From: Istiophorus platypterus
Lineage: Eukaryota > Chordata > Actinopteri > Istiophoriformes > Istiophoridae
Direction of reading: 5' to 3'
Length of the DNA: 64,000 nt
Assembly (NCBI GenBank): GCA_016859345.1
Contig: CM029122.1
Span: 9,624,575 to 9,688,574 of the forward strand
The notes below the pieces were generated by a model, which had not been told where the DNA came from, made no database searches, and saw nothing but the letters and a program-made list of their open reading frames with translations. Position 1 is the stretch's first letter; each line of letters opens with the position of its first letter. A program made the translations under genes and the position numbers. This document shows, in pieces, positions 24,481 through 36,990 of the stretch.

Positions 24481-25010
24481 AGATTAGCAAGGAAGTGATA
24501 AGCACTTTTAAGCACCGTTAGCTAAATCTGAGTGTGTCATCAGTCAAAGAATCATGTTAAAGCACAGTAAGGTATATTATATAAACCTATTAGTAGATGC
24601 TAAGTTTTAGAAAGGATGGAGATAACTTTAAAAAACAGTAATTCTGAAAGAGTGTTTCTCAAAACAATGAGCAGTACACATATTTCCACTTTTTTATCTG
24701 ACTTTTCATTCTAGCAGTAACTAATTCCATAGAGGCCGAGTTTTTAAATCAAAAATTATCATTTTAACCTGTCTGACCCAAATCTTATACACAATACACA
24801 ACAATATAAATCAAATCACACCCCTGAAAAGAAAAGAAAAAAAAACATTAACAGAAAGATGAGAAAAAAAAACAAATTAAACCTATTTCTTATGTCAATA
24901 TATTCCTCATTTTGTGTTGTTTATTGACTATTACTTATGTATGAATTAGCATCATGAATTGGAACATTACTTAGAAATAAACACTGGCTTATAGCTGCTA
25001 ACACGTATTT
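24481..25010. other. AT-rich intergenic sequence
   Basis: No gene or known repeat seen. A-rich patches near 24835 and 24865. Confidence 0.4.
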
Positions 25011-25014
25011 GTAA

Positions 25015-25235
25015 AAACTGTTCTTGCCTGCCAGCCGCACTTTTGTCTAGCTTGGCGAGAGCTGTACAGAACAACAAATGACTAAGAGAGGGCTTCAGCA
25101 AAATTGTTTGTGTCATTGTTCAATTAGTCTCCTGGGATATTGATCCCGGCTTGTTTGTTTACTTGCTTATTGCTTCCCATTTGGACGGCCTTGACAGCCA
25201 TCTGTCACAAGGCAAGACAGTGAGAGAAGGGAGGC
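25015..25235. promoter_or_regulatory. Candidate conserved non-coding element
   Basis: Repeat-free block with cattgttcaattag at 25114-25127 (a SOX-type site touching a homeodomain-type site), tgtttgtttac at 25152-25162 (forkhead-type) and ttgacagccatctgtca near 25190-25207 (TGACAG and E-box-like). The motif spacing looks enhancer-like. Function is inferred. Confidence 0.35.
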
Positions 25236-25845
25236 TGGAGGTGACAGAGTGGGAGGGAAAATGATTTACAATGTGAGTGCTGAGATAAAGCTGAATGGAA
25301 AAAACTTTCAATAGATTGTGCATGGAGACTTAATATAATATAGGGTCGAAATAAGGATGGCAAAGAGATCCTTCTGACACAGAGCTTGAAATTTACTTCA
25401 AATATAAATTCTTAATCCAATGAATCCATAAAAGCTTATGTTCTTGTTGCTCAATGATGCCAGTTCAGTTGGGAGTGTTATAAAACCAATGCTTGGAGTA
25501 ACAAGTGGTTGTACTCTTTTTCTCCACACTTCCTCCTTTTTTCTCCATTCCTTTTTTTTCAGAATAAAGGATGCAGTAATTAGAGGGTAGACCAGGTGGA
25601 AGCACACAACTCAAGAGCCCAGTGCTAGCTCGCCCTCTTCTCCACAGGAAGATGGGAAGAGGGAAATGTGGAGGAGGGTGGAACAGGGTGGCTATGACTG
25701 GAGAGGAGAAAGTGGCAGAAGAATACATCTAGGTAAAAACGGAGAGAGGGGGAGCAGCAGCCGGGCTTGGGAGCATATTGGGTCAAAGAAAATAAAACGT
25801 GTCATTTAGCCAAAGAAAGAAGATGAGAGCAGTGTGCATGATGGA
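25236..25845. other. Intergenic, no gene seen
   Basis: Purine-rich patches at 25650-25770. No exon seen. Confidence 0.4.
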
Positions 25846-25868
25846 GGTGGGGGGGTGGGGGGGGGTTA
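25846..25868 (+). repeat. G tract, quadruplex-prone
   Basis: Three G runs of two, seven and ten or more separated by single T, on the plus strand. Confidence 0.85.
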
Positions 25869-25929
25869 GAGCTGGGACGGCTGGGCGAGGTGAAGGGGAG
25901 GTGGAGGCGAGGTTAGCTGTTAAATAAGG

Positions 25930-26130
25930 TGGGGGTCATAAGAGAGGGGGTGGATGCCCACCGTGATACAAATGAGGGTCTGCAGGCAGGGGGGCCACCC
26001 ACAGTACAACTTGGCCAACAAAGGTGCTTCTGTCTTGGCCTCCCTCCTCCACAGACCTCCTTGAGTGGGCAGGATTCCATTAGCAAGCTGCAGAACCTGG
26101 GGTCTATTCATCTGCCCGTCCAGGCCTGAC
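25930..26130. promoter_or_regulatory. Candidate conserved non-coding element
   Basis: A balanced, unique block between a G tract and a CA-rich tract. It is open on both strands for 66-102 codons, but no domain is recognised. It could be regulatory or chance. Confidence 0.2.
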
Positions 26131-26256
26131 TGAGTGTGCTTGTGAGCACACAGACACACATGCACAAGCACACGTACACAATGACCCACACACGTGCTCA
26201 CCAAGCACACATGCATGCACTCATTCACAGTCGCTCACTCACACACATACATACAC
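26131..26256. repeat. Degenerate CA-rich tract
   Basis: Many CACA, CACG and CATG units with no long pure run. Confidence 0.8.
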
Positions 26257-26420
26257 AACACCACTAATTAATCCTCAGATTACCCAGCCAATTATTACCA
26301 CACTTGTACTAATTAGAAATTATTTAAAGCATTTCCCAATTAGGGTTTACATGCTCAGTTGGGCAGGAGTCTGTCTTGATAAACCAACTGGTTTTATAGT
26401 GGGGGAAGAACGTCGAGCTC
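26257..26420. promoter_or_regulatory. Candidate conserved non-coding element, homeodomain-site rich
   Basis: Within about 90 bases it has ctaattaatcc, agattacc, ccaattattacc, actaattag and cccaattaggg. This density of TAAT cores is well above the rest of the window by eye. Confidence 0.3.
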
Positions 26421-26745
26421 ATTCACATACACATGCATGTGCGGGCGCACACACACGCACATTTCTGGATCTGACTGTGGTAATCAGGCCGTCTCAACGA
26501 GTCCCTCTCTTAGGACGAGGGGGATGAGGACAGACAAGAGGAAGAAAGAGAAAGAAATAAAACAACAAAAGACATGCTCCTTCAGTGCAGGAGCAATACT
26601 GTAGGTCGCTCTTGTTAGGGCTGGGGACAGTGATTAGGAGAGGCCACAATAAGACCTGCCAGGAAACACATGCCAATTACGTTTCCAGGAGAACCACGGG
26701 CCCTCATTGCTATGGGAAACCCACTAGTTTCCGTACCACACAGCC

Positions 26746-26748
<3 letters not shown>

Positions 26749-26826
<78 letters not shown>
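26749..26826. repeat. Compound (TC)n(AC)n microsatellite
   Basis: Six TC units followed by 33 pure AC units. Confidence 0.99.
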
Positions 26827-26827
<1 letters not shown>

Positions 26828-27170
26828 ATGGCCTCATCCGCTAGGTTTTTCAACCCTTTGATTACATTATGACATGAATAAGGGGAGGCCAAGAAAAAAC
26901 AACAAGGTAGAAAAGAGGAGATGACACTGCATTGCAAAGGACAAAATGGTTGTCGTGAGCCAAGAGAGCAAAAGGTTGAGTCAGAGGGAGAAGCGGCAGT
27001 TCACATTAGGGATAAAAAGTTGGTTACTAAGAGGGATAAACTTTTACAGTCTCCCTGTGGTTTTAAAGCGCATCCTCTGGTCAGCCAAACCATCACTGAG
27101 AAAATTGTGGAGGAAGAGCAAACATGAGAGGGGGAGAGCGAAACGGAAAAGCAACTAACAGGCTGTAGAG
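26827..27170. other. Intergenic, no gene seen
   Basis: Overlapping 68-84 codon frames on both strands have no domain. Confidence 0.35.
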
Positions 27171-27174
27171 GGAT

Positions 27175-28080
27175 AACAGGGGCGGGACTCCAGGGAGAAT
27201 TATTAGCGGAGAGAATTACAGGCTCATCCATGGATGACATGTAAGCCCGAGCCACACACTCAAATGTTTACAACACTGATATTTGCTCAACTGTGATGTT
27301 ATCAGGCTTCAGTGTAATACTCAAAGCTTTTGTTCTGACTTGCACGGCAACACTCACCATGTCTACAGATGCAATAACCGAGAAGCTGATAGCAGCAGCA
27401 TAATGTTTTGCCAGCGATGTTGTCCTGAGAAGCCATGACATGACCCGGGCAGAACAGAGAGAAAACTCACTTTGGAATATTTGCGCTGATGTGATGATGG
27501 CTGAGATGTTGATTAATGTGCGCGGTCCCTGTTATTAAATAAACAGGGTGAATACACAAAATATATTGAATAAATTAGAGCGTGAACCGATCTCCTTTGC
27601 AACTTCCAGCTCATTAGAATGCATGAGGAAACGATGTTCTGATTGCGACAAGAGTCACTCATTAAGCCATGTTTGTCCCCCGCCAGAGCACCACTCCCTG
27701 CACGCTACCCCCCTCTGGCCGAAAACACTTACCCCTCATGCCTGCCATACACTCCACACCAAATCCCTCCCTACTGCACACTCTCCTGCTAAATGCTCCC
27801 TGACTTAACATCACCCCTTCCCAATGGATGTCACCAACAAACCACTAACCCTCTTTTCACCCTCTTTTCACACACATAGCCCTCATTTTCCTCCACCCCC
27901 TCCTGCTTCTCCTTCTCCTCTGCTGGGATCTGTGTCATCATTTTAATTAATTTCTAATCAGGCGAGAGTAAACTAATCAGGGGAGGCGTTAAACAATGAC
28001 AGCTCTGCCTGCTCAGCCCCACACTGGGGGCCGCTGGGCTGCTCTGCATGCTGAGAAGAACTTCACATTGATAAACAAGT
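27175..28080. promoter_or_regulatory. Candidate regulatory block(s)
   Basis: Two unique, balanced segments are notable: 27180-27560 and 27930-28075. The second holds ttttaattaatttctaatcagg, actaatcagg, and aacaatgacagc, a SOX-type core overlapping a TGACAG core. It also has a gggggccgctgggctgctctgcatgctgag segment. Between them, 27680-27900 is C/T/A-rich low complexity. No splice-flanked frame found. Inference from texture. Confidence 0.3.
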
Positions 28081-28450
28081 CAGTGTAGATGGGGTTATCT
28101 ACACCCATCTCCTCTCCCATACATGTTAATATGGACTTTGAGGCAACACATATGTGGCTCAATTGCATTTGCATCAAGAGAGATTAAATTAACACTGTTT
28201 TATATTTGTAGCCACAATAGGATCACTTTTATAAGCATTACATGCGAGGTAAAACCATGCGGACCTGTGTCCAAGTAAGCATATGAGTTCATGGACGTAT
28301 GATGGAAATGCATGTAAATAAACAGAATGGACAAACAAATAACCTTACACTGTCTGAATGGTGCCGAACGTATCTGCTTAGAATGGGTTGCACAAAGACT
28401 GCAGTTATCTGTAGGCGGCCAGATCCCACCAAGGCTGAGCCATTGTAAGA

Positions 28451-28544
28451 CACAGACAGAGAGAGGGAGAGAGAGAAAGAGAGAGGGAGAGAGAGAGAGA
28501 AAGAACAGACAGACAGAGATAGAGAGAGAGATAGAGAGAGAGAC
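28451..28544. repeat. GA-rich compound microsatellite
   Basis: GA units with GGGA, AAGA, GACA and GATA interruptions. Confidence 0.95.
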
Positions 28545-29240
28545 TTTTAGGCAATACATTAACTGAGACAATGTAACAAGAGAACGTTGATTAACCTTTG
28601 CTAGGCTTGCCCTGTGCCTAAAATACCTTAAACCAACATAAGTGATTCATAATTAGCAAATTCTAACTATATGATTGCATGACAATGAAGCTGATGACGG
28701 ATGATGGCAAAAAATTAGTTAATGACCACCATCAAACCGGTTGCCAAAGTGAAATTTTAAAGGTGCATTTTCCCTGGTTAAGTATGTGATTGGCATCTGA
28801 GTGAGCGTTCAGACGTGCTTTAGCATGAGCTACATGTCTACAAACTGAGGCCAGCTTCACTGCAGGCTGCGACGGGTGCAGCAGGGTTGCAACTCATACG
28901 GTTTGTTTAGGCGTTACAAAAATAGAGGCTCTCTTTCATCAAAGCTTCGTAACTGGATCGGATTTCTCCTATGGCCAGCACCATGGTAACTGATGGACAT
29001 CGACTTAAGGACCAGAGACCAGTGGCATAGTTACCTGACGCACAAGCAAAGAGACACACGCATGCACTCTGAGACACAGAACTGGACACAATCTTTACTT
29101 TCAAACTTTGTGTAAAGTCACAAAATAACAAATCCAAGTATAAGAAAAGGCCGAAGCCACATTGAAATCACCGTTTAAAGCAAATACATTTCTGGAAATG
29201 AGGAGGATAAGTGTTTAAAAAGATTTTTTTTAAATATCAA
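28545..29240. other. Intergenic, no gene seen
   Basis: Nothing recognisable as exon or repeat. Confidence 0.4.
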
Positions 29241-29241
29241 G

Positions 29242-29255
29242 CCCCCCCCCCCCCC
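29242..29255. repeat. C tract
   Basis: Fourteen consecutive C. Confidence 0.95.
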
Positions 29256-29478
29256 ATCACCACCTCCTTCCTTGCCCTCTTTGCCAAGTATTAGATACCC
29301 ATGCCAACTGCTTCCCTAGGATAGAATAAGGATTGCGGAGGTGGGAAGCTCAAACCTTCTATAACATGTCAAACAACGCTGGAATCCAAAACGCAAGAGG
29401 AAGAGAAAAAGGGTTAGAGGCAGATTTTCTACAGGGAGAAAGAAACTGTCACATCATCAGATTGGTTATTCTAAGTGG

Positions 29479-29518
29479 AGGGTTGTGGGTATGGGGGTGG
29501 GGAGGGAGGGGCGGGGTG
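29479..29518 (+). repeat. G-rich tract, quadruplex-prone
   Basis: At least six runs of three or more G within 40 bases on the plus strand, with loops of one to five bases. Further G runs occur at about 29600-29690, 29855-29869 and 29980-29990. Confidence 0.85.
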
Positions 29519-29989
29519 GCAGAGGCTTGGGCTGGCAGAATCTGGCAGCGATACACGATGGCGGTATTTCCACTAAAATAATCAGCCCCCAGGCAACGGA
29601 AGGGGGTGGGGGATGTTGTGGAGGGGTTGCAGAGAAGAGAGACACAGAGAGGTTAGGGATTGTAGGGGTAGGAGAAGGAGACGGGGTGGGTGAGGAAGGA
29701 TATAAGGGAGGGAAATAGCAAGATGGAGAGAAAGAAAATCTGGGAAGCTAACCAAGGAAATCCTGCTTCTCAGATATGCAGCTGTGGAATTAAAATTGGT
29801 ATAAAAACACAAGAACAAAAATATACTTCACACTTCACAAGCCTATTGAAGGGTAGGGGGGTGGGGGGTGTGCCACTCTGTGTTGGCACTGATACCTCAG
29901 GCACAAGGGGTAAACAGCTATTCTCCTCACTTCACTTTGTCTAGTGCAGTGGTTTCAGGGGGTGAGTGAGTAAGTCGGAAGGGGGGGGG

Positions 29990-31110
29990 GTGAGGTCTCA
30001 TCAGGCTACAGGGCAAGCTCAAGAAGAAAGACAAGAGCCCCTCAGAGACCAAGAAATACAAAATGCCCCGTAAAACAATTTCTACAGTTCTGTGTCCCCT
30101 CAAGCACATCACAAGGAAACAGCGAGGCATTGATTCATGATCAAACGACCGTGATCGTCACTCAAATTCAATAATAACAACCTTCACAATCAAAAGCGCT
30201 CTAAATATACTGTACCTCTACTTCAGGCCAGGATTAGGCCTTTCTGCTCTCACATTTGTGTTGATGTGCTGCATTATGGAACAAAGAACTATCAGAATCG
30301 AAAACAACCGTGCATACACAGATAAATGACAAATCAATTCATTTTTATCATGGTGAAATAAACTGTACAAACAACATTGTATTTGATTGCTAAAATATGA
30401 ATGGCTATTATAAAAAAAATATACACAGGAGATCAAGATTCCCCACTGTGTAAAATATACTTAAATACTGCACAGACACAAAAACCAGGGGGGGGGGCTA
30501 TGTATACATACAGTATACACTCACTTTAACTGCAACTTCGAACAGACTTTAAAGAAATTTTAAGTTGCATTTAACCCAGCAAAACCAAGCAACTTTTTTC
30601 ATGACAGAAAAAGAAAAAAACTAATTAATAACTGGGTGCTCTGAGAGTCGTGTTATCAAATCCAGCCCACTGGAGTGTGACACCCCTAAAATAATACAAT
30701 CATCAAGCATAATGAGCAAGTTAAGAAGTTCTCTTAATGCATGTATCAGAGTAAATGGTTGCAGCTGAGCATTGTGTTATTTCATCACTCTAGAGACTTG
30801 ATCTTAATACAAATCTCTATGTAATACAGGCCTATTCATGCAGCCTGCCTTTCCCCTCTGGTTCAATTATCATGTGCTCTTTTGGAGAGAAATTCAATTA
30901 AAAAGGCTCTTCCTTTAGTTTTATCAGAAAAAAAATTGCAATAGATAAATAATAATTTAAACAAACGCTGTCTGCTTTTAGGAATGTGGATAAAAGTGTG
31001 GATGTTTTTGTTTAGTCCAACTTTTTTGCTTTGACAAGTTATCAATTTTGGTGTAAGAAGACAAATTAGATTAGCACTCAGTTGAGCGCAACCATCTACA
31101 GAGGTCAATG
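29990..31110. other. Intergenic, AT-rich, no gene seen
   Basis: A G run lies at about 30489-30497. The 157-codon minus frame at 30863-31336 extends into a known-type repeat (next entry) and is not called. Confidence 0.4.
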
Positions 31111-31325
31111 TTAAAAACAGCATACACCAAACTTCAGAGAAAAATTCAAATTCATAGTAAATGATCCAGATCTGCCCCAAAATGTAATGGCCTGTGTCCC
31201 ATTCCTCCATCAAGTTTGGTGGAAATTGGTTCAGTACTTTTTGGTCAATCCTGCTGACAAATAAACAAGCAAACCAGCAAACAGACAGACAACGGTTAAA
31301 ACATAACTCCCTTAGCAGAGGTAAT
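31110..31325. mobile_element. Dispersed fish repeat, transposon-end type
   Basis: Contains gatccagatctg followed by cctccatcaagtttggtgg, aaattggttcagtactttttgg, tcaatcctgctgacaaataaac and an end reading cttagcagaggtaa. I remember this chain of phrases from many teleost genomes, where it forms one end of an abundant mobile element. I cannot assign the class with confidence. The minus-strand frame RIDQKVLNQFPPNLMEEWDTGH is a by-product often mis-predicted as protein. Confidence 0.65.
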
Positions 31326-31690
31326 AAAATGATCAATTAAAGCAAAATGGGATATTGTTTATTTTCATACAGCATTTCTTCCTACAGTTTTTCATAATTA
31401 AGATATTCATTGAGCCAAAAAAAGAACTCTCAATTAGAAGATGAGTGGAATATTAGAAACAGAAGGACAATTAAGCAACCATGAAATCATGAAAAGAAAA
31501 GCAAACGAGAGACAGACCAGCAAATCTACCTTATCCAGAAAGCAGTGTTTTTGTTGAGGGTATTCTCTACTGAATTTCCCAGCTTTCATTTCATTTCTCT
31601 GACATTCTCTCTGTCTGACCATCCAAGTCCTCTCCTGAGACAGTTGAGTGGAAGCAGAGTTCCAGAGAGAGCTATCAGGATTAGGATAAT
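31326..31690. other. Intergenic, no gene seen
   Basis: Unique AT-rich sequence, no exon signals. Confidence 0.35.
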
Positions 31691-31694
31691 TAAT

Positions 31695-31861
31695 ATCATC
31701 TCATTTCACTGTGATCCTCTCCGCAGCCCATTGCACACACAAGGACAGGATGCAGCGAACACTGTGGCGGGAGTATCCAGGCGGCTGTCAATCTAGGCTG
31801 AAGCCCCAACCGCCGCCGCCGTGGCCACCGCCACCACCCACACACACACATCAACACACAA

Positions 31862-31897
<36 letters not shown>

Positions 31898-32300
31898 CTC
31901 AACTCAAACACAAATGCGCCCTCCTCAGTGGCTAAATTGCAGTTTGAGAGACGACAGGGGAGAGGCAGCAGTGGCAGCGGTGGTGGTGGGGGCTGCCGGG
32001 CCCGAGGGACGCCATACAATGGAGCGTGCGGCTGACCAGCGTTCAGGTGAAATTGAATTGGAAATCTTCCACGGCTGGTTAGCATAACAAAGGGCCTTGT
32101 GGCTTTAGACAAAGGCTGCTTCTCTAATGCACAAAATCAATCTCTCTACGGGCTCGGCGCATTGTTCCCTACCGCCATACAGGTGTTCCTTCAATGGTCC
32201 TTAATCAAAAGTGTCAAAACAAAGTTAAGAGTTATCTCTGCTCCTCCGCAGCTGCTTCTGCAGAGCAGAGAGAGGGAAAGAGACCAGACACTCACGACAG
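31695..32300. promoter_or_regulatory. GC-richer candidate regulatory element split by CA tract
   Basis: The flanks of the CA tract are GC-richer than the surroundings (ccgccgccgccgtggccaccgcc, gctgccgggcccgaggg). The right part at 32080-32250 is unique, with gacaaaggctgc and gcattgttcc (SOX-type cores). ORFs of up to 138 codons on the minus strand run through the CA repeat and lack domains. Confidence 0.3.
31838..31895. repeat. (CA)n microsatellite, interrupted
   Basis: Three CA blocks separated by tcaaca and acca. Confidence 0.95.
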
Positions 32301-33280
32301 CAAACAGCTGAGTGAAAGTGTATAGGATGCCGAATGCATTCACTACATCCCCACTGTATGCCATGGTCTGTTGGTGCTAAAGTTGAGCAACAGAGGTAGC
32401 TGAATCTCCTTTCTACCTGGGCTCCTTCCAAATGTGATCAGCTGGTAGTCTCTGATGCAATCACTGAACAAATCCCGTCATGAAAAAGGAAGCAGAAGTT
32501 TGTCTTGCTTTGCTTATTTCAAAGGAGAGCAAAATGATGGGAAAGAGGCATCCTCTACATCATTTCTCGTTTCACCCTACCTTTACTCTGAAGGCCTAAT
32601 TGGTACTATTGGTTATAGCCGCCTTTCTCCTTAAAGGTTGTTTAACAATTGGAAAACACAAGTATAGCCCTTATAAGTACACGCCCCCACCCCACCGCAG
32701 CTCCCTTGTGTTCCAGCACTGTAACACTCGACCCACTCTCTCTCCATTTCCCTGTAGTCTCAAGACCTTGACTTGCTCAGAGTAGACCGAATGAAATAAG
32801 AAGAGTAAAAACACTGAATAGAGACCACAGCCCGTGGCCTCTTTCTCTTCCGCTGTGTGTGTGGGCTAACCGATTCATTTACTAAGAGATGGTAAGTGTT
32901 GTCATTCCTGTCCTGTTTTATGTAGTCTCTATCCTGCTCCAGGGCTTGTAACGTGATATTTATACACCTGAACTTTAAGTGCTCTATATGACACTGTGGT
33001 AGCCATAGAGCAAAATAAATTCAGGTAAAACCGATCCAGCTTGCAGGGCCTGCTATAATCCTTCAGTTTCTGTTTTCTCCTTTTGGTTCACATCAGGCTC
33101 CTTAAGACATTCAAGATTCAGAGCCATATGCATTATGTAGCATGTATCATCTGTTCCATATGGAGAGAGGATGCATTCGATGGTTGTTTGTTTTGAGAAA
33201 GTAAGATTTTCTGTCGCCGTTCCGTCTGTGGATTACCACATCAATAATAATATAAATAATCTGTAGACTAATCCCATCTC
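32301..33280. other. Intergenic, no gene seen
   Basis: No exon or known repeat recognised. Confidence 0.4.
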
Positions 33281-33284
33281 CTAA

Positions 33285-33500
33285 TAAGTGGCATCATAGA
33301 CTCCAACGCCTCCAGGTTGACAGCCGCCAGACGACAACTCAACTGTTCACTAATAAACATTCCCCTGAATGCTATATTGCTCCACGCAGTTTAAAATGTC
33401 AGCGGAGTGGCAGGGAAATCTCTGTATGAAACCTGACATTTTCATGACTGTGACAAGAGGACAGCAATCAGGATAAAATCATCTATCATGGTGGATGTAA
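33285..33500. promoter_or_regulatory. Candidate conserved non-coding element
   Basis: A unique, balanced block (ctccaggttgacagccgcc, actaataaacattcccctg, ttttcatgactgtgac) with no coding frame. Inference from texture only. Confidence 0.25.
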
Positions 33501-33928
33501 TCTTATACCATTGATAGTCATAAACAGATGTAAATGAAAATTTTCGGCTAATACCTGATAAATGCTGTAAAGATATGCCTAGAGTATAACAAAAACCATT
33601 CGACAAGCCCATATTATGTTCTAGCCCAGTCTTAACAAAATTGATTTCTCAGTGATGACATTAGAAGCTTACTGATCTGTTGTTATCTCAAGCCTTGCAC
33701 TTTCATTTTTCATTGTCCTCCATAGAAAAGACTGATATACTGAGAAAAAAAAAACCCAAAACACATGAATCTAATTCAATGTCACTGATATCCTGGCTGG
33801 ATGAAATAACACTAATGGGACACTGAAAATACTAATTCTAACCTGACCTCTAATATACCACCTGTTTGTTGCAGGCTGGCACCAGCCTACAGCTGCTTTA
33901 TCTAAATCCTTAATAAGAAACTAAATTT

Positions 33929-33948
33929 AAAAAAAAAAAAAAAAAAAA
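33929..33948. repeat. Poly-A tract
   Basis: About 20 consecutive A after aaattt. It may be a retroposon tail, but I see no body attached. Confidence 0.9.
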
Positions 33949-34104
33949 CGCTGCTTATGAACAGGGGAAACTGATCTCGTTGAAAAGGATGATATACAGT
34001 AAAGCAGGCTTTATGCTCCGTCCTAAGTGCTTAGGACTAAGGCTTCAGAAACCCCTTCTCCCCATACTGGTTTCAGATAAGGAGGGTCTGTGTCCGACCA
34101 TTTT

Positions 34105-34446
34105 TCTAACTTTCCAAAAATGATGGATCCAACATTCACACCCACTTCACACCATAACTGGCCAGCTGTGCTGAGAGGTGAGAAAGGAGCCAAGAATTGA
34201 ACTTCTCTCTCATTTCTCTTTTTTCACTTGTTACACAGCTATTTGTAGTACTTTTCATACGAACAACTGAGTGCCATACTAAGAATGACTTCCTTCAGAA
34301 ACTGTTAGAAAATGTCCTTATCCCTATTTTTAAACGATATTGAGTCCCCACCACCTTTGTGTGGGGGAAAGCTTTTCACTCTACCTGCGAGTGTGGCCAT
34401 TCAGATCAGGTATAAGCAGTTTTGATGTCTGACATGATCTTACAGT
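34105..34446 (-). repeat. Dispersed repeat R1, copy 2 (inverted)
   Basis: The reverse complement aligns with 11668-12000 (see that entry for anchors). The sequence just left of it, 34010-34105, includes gctccgtcctaagtgcttaggactaagg, a small palindrome-like patch that may belong to the same element. Confidence 0.8.
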
Positions 34447-34449
34447 ACA

Positions 34450-35570
34450 TTTCACAAACTTGTTAAACCCATCCTGGGCCTGCCAAGACACAACTGGGGG
34501 CTGTATAGCTCTAAGACCTTTTTGTCAAGAACTTCCTATGTCTTCTAACTCTGTCTGCAATGACGAGTTTTAGATGTTAATATAGCTGATCACAAAATAC
34601 AGTTGTTGGCAGCTGCGTTTATGGTGATTTCTTGTGATGCTTTTGGACCCATAAAATTGTCATTTGACCAATAATTCAAGGCAGCAAGTAGCTATTGAAA
34701 CCATGAATGAATTGCTATTTAGTGCTTATTCAAAAGGTGAGATGGATTTTATTGGCAGCATGACTGCATAAGGTGAATACAAAGATGCAAAAGGAAGCAA
34801 CCAAAGGGCAATTTTCCCAAAATGTGCTTGTGTGAGTTAAAAAAATATGTTTAACCATGAGCAAAAACTTGTTGCATATTCCGGGGCTTTATGAGTCGTC
34901 TTAGTAAATGTACCGAGACGAGAGCAACTGGAGAGAAATGAGAGAAAAAACTGGAGTTCTTGATTTGCTGTGAGATCAGTCTGGCCCAAACACATATTTG
35001 CTGACACACCAACACAAGCAGTTTGTGTCTGTTTTTCTAGCCGTCTGACAGCTATCGTCTGTCCAGCAGCTTCATTGCCTGTTTGGAGTGAATAAACAAG
35101 GACTGCAAACAATGAAATTTGTGTAACAGATGCTTCACTTTCTGTCTAAACACCTGAACAGAAGCTGCAGCAATTGGTTTCAGTTTAACATTATGTTGCA
35201 TACAGATCTACAGCAGTTTAACTGACCATGTTACAGCCACTATTTTGTCAGATATAGTTGAACATGTATTAACAAGTATCTTTTTATCTACTTTTCAAAT
35301 GCACTTGTTGGAGCATTATTTATAATTATTAATAATTGCTGTTTTGCAATTATCAATTTGTGATTTGATAGAATTTAGTTTTTCTGTGATGACTGCTAAT
35401 CAAACTAGCTGTAATAGTAGCTGGAGGAGGCTAAGGTTTTACTAATGCAAAATTCCAACTGTTAAATTGTTGATGAGATAACTTTTGTATTTTATTCATT
35501 CTTTTTATTTTTACTCTTTCAGAGAGATCACTATGCTCTACATAGACAGGTGAATACATAACGTCACATC
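34450..35570. other. Intergenic, no gene seen
   Basis: AT-rich. Minor self-complementary AT patches near 35320-35350. No exon seen. Confidence 0.4.
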
Positions 35571-35766
35571 CAGACCAGCTCCTGTTCCACCAGCTTCTTT
35601 AACCCCCTATTATCAGTCTAAAAAAAAATTTAACGGTTGTCTTAGATTTTACTTTCTATATTCTAAGACCAATTTGCATCTACTATAGCACTAGCAATCG
35701 GAAATTGAAGCCTTTGGGCTTCTAATAAAGTTAAATGGCAATTGCTTGTTGTTTATAATTGCATTG

Positions 35767-35850
35767 TAAAGAGTACGGTCTACGCCTGGAGATAACCTCT
35801 GGTGATATGGCGCTATATAAATAAAATTGAACTGAATTGAAATTGTGAAC
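35767..35850 (+). mobile_element. Retrotransposon 3' tail, copy 1
   Basis: Reads gtaaagagtacggtctac, then gagataacctctggtgatatgg, then cgctatataaataaaattgaactgaattgaaattg. The cgctatataaataaaattga end with attga repeats is a frequent 3' end of a fish retroelement. A second copy lies on the minus strand at 59599-59690. The sequence upstream to about 35600 may belong to the same element but is too decayed to say. Confidence 0.7.
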
Positions 35851-36400
35851 AAGGAAAAATAAACATCTCCCATGGAAAAATTAAAAGCGGAGCAGCATAG
35901 GAACTAACTTCAACACAAATTGCTATCGTTTGATGCATTAAAACTCTATCAATCAGTGCTCTCTTCTAAAATCAAAGTCTAAAATCAACTCCTTGGTTAT
36001 AATCTGCTGTCTAAAAACCTCACAGTCATCTCAGTCCTGCTGTTACTACAGATATGTCTGCGCTAACCCTCGACTCATGGACTTGCCTCTTCTGTTGATG
36101 GGAAATGATGTTCATAAAAGGCTATTACATATACAGCATAAACCAGATTAAACCCTTTTAAAAAAACTACTATCCTTATTCTAGATTTATGAAATGAACC
36201 ACATGACATATTGCAGAGAGAGGCTGGATCTTTAGTTATTACTGCAGTTAATAAAAAGACCAGTGGGATTTTAATGAGTTAATGAGTTACCAGGAAGTTC
36301 CTGTTTCACTTAGGCGCTCTATAAAAGAAACTCAACAGTTTATAATGAGCTAATAAATCAGCATTTTGCATGATTATTGACAAAATGATCAAATGACGGG
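35851..36400. other. Intergenic, no gene seen
   Basis: Nothing recognisable. Confidence 0.4.
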
Positions 36401-36403
36401 GAA

Positions 36404-36681
36404 TCTATATATTATATAATATCTATATATTATATATCTACATATACACACACACAAACACACTCATATACATACATACATATATACATATATGTGTATA
36501 TATATATCTATACAAATGTATATATACATATACACATACATATATACATATGTATATATATATCTATACATATGTGTATATATATACATATACATACATA
36601 TACATATATACATATATATACATACATATACATACATATACATATATACATATATACATACATATATACATACATATACAT

Positions 36682-36728
<47 letters not shown>

Positions 36729-36990
36729 CACACACATACATATATATATACACATACACACACATATATACATACATACATATATATACATATATATACA
36801 TACATGCATATATACATATATACACATATATACACAGACATATATATACACATACACACACATATATACATACATACATATATATACACATACACACATA
36901 TATACATACATACATATATACAACTCACACATACATACATATATATGTATATATACATATATATATATACATATATATATCTATATATAC
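36404..36990. repeat. Large (TA)/(TACA)/(CATA) compound microsatellite
   Basis: About 590 bases composed almost only of TA, TACA and CACA units in shifting order, with occasional TATG and CTAT. All six overlapping frames of 120-176 codons here are translations of the repeat. Confidence 0.97.

Noticed and set aside
30863..31336. 157-codon minus-strand ORF with a DQKVLNQFPPNLMEEWD segment
   Set aside because: That segment is the familiar by-product of an abundant fish repeat at 31110-31325. The rest has no domain.
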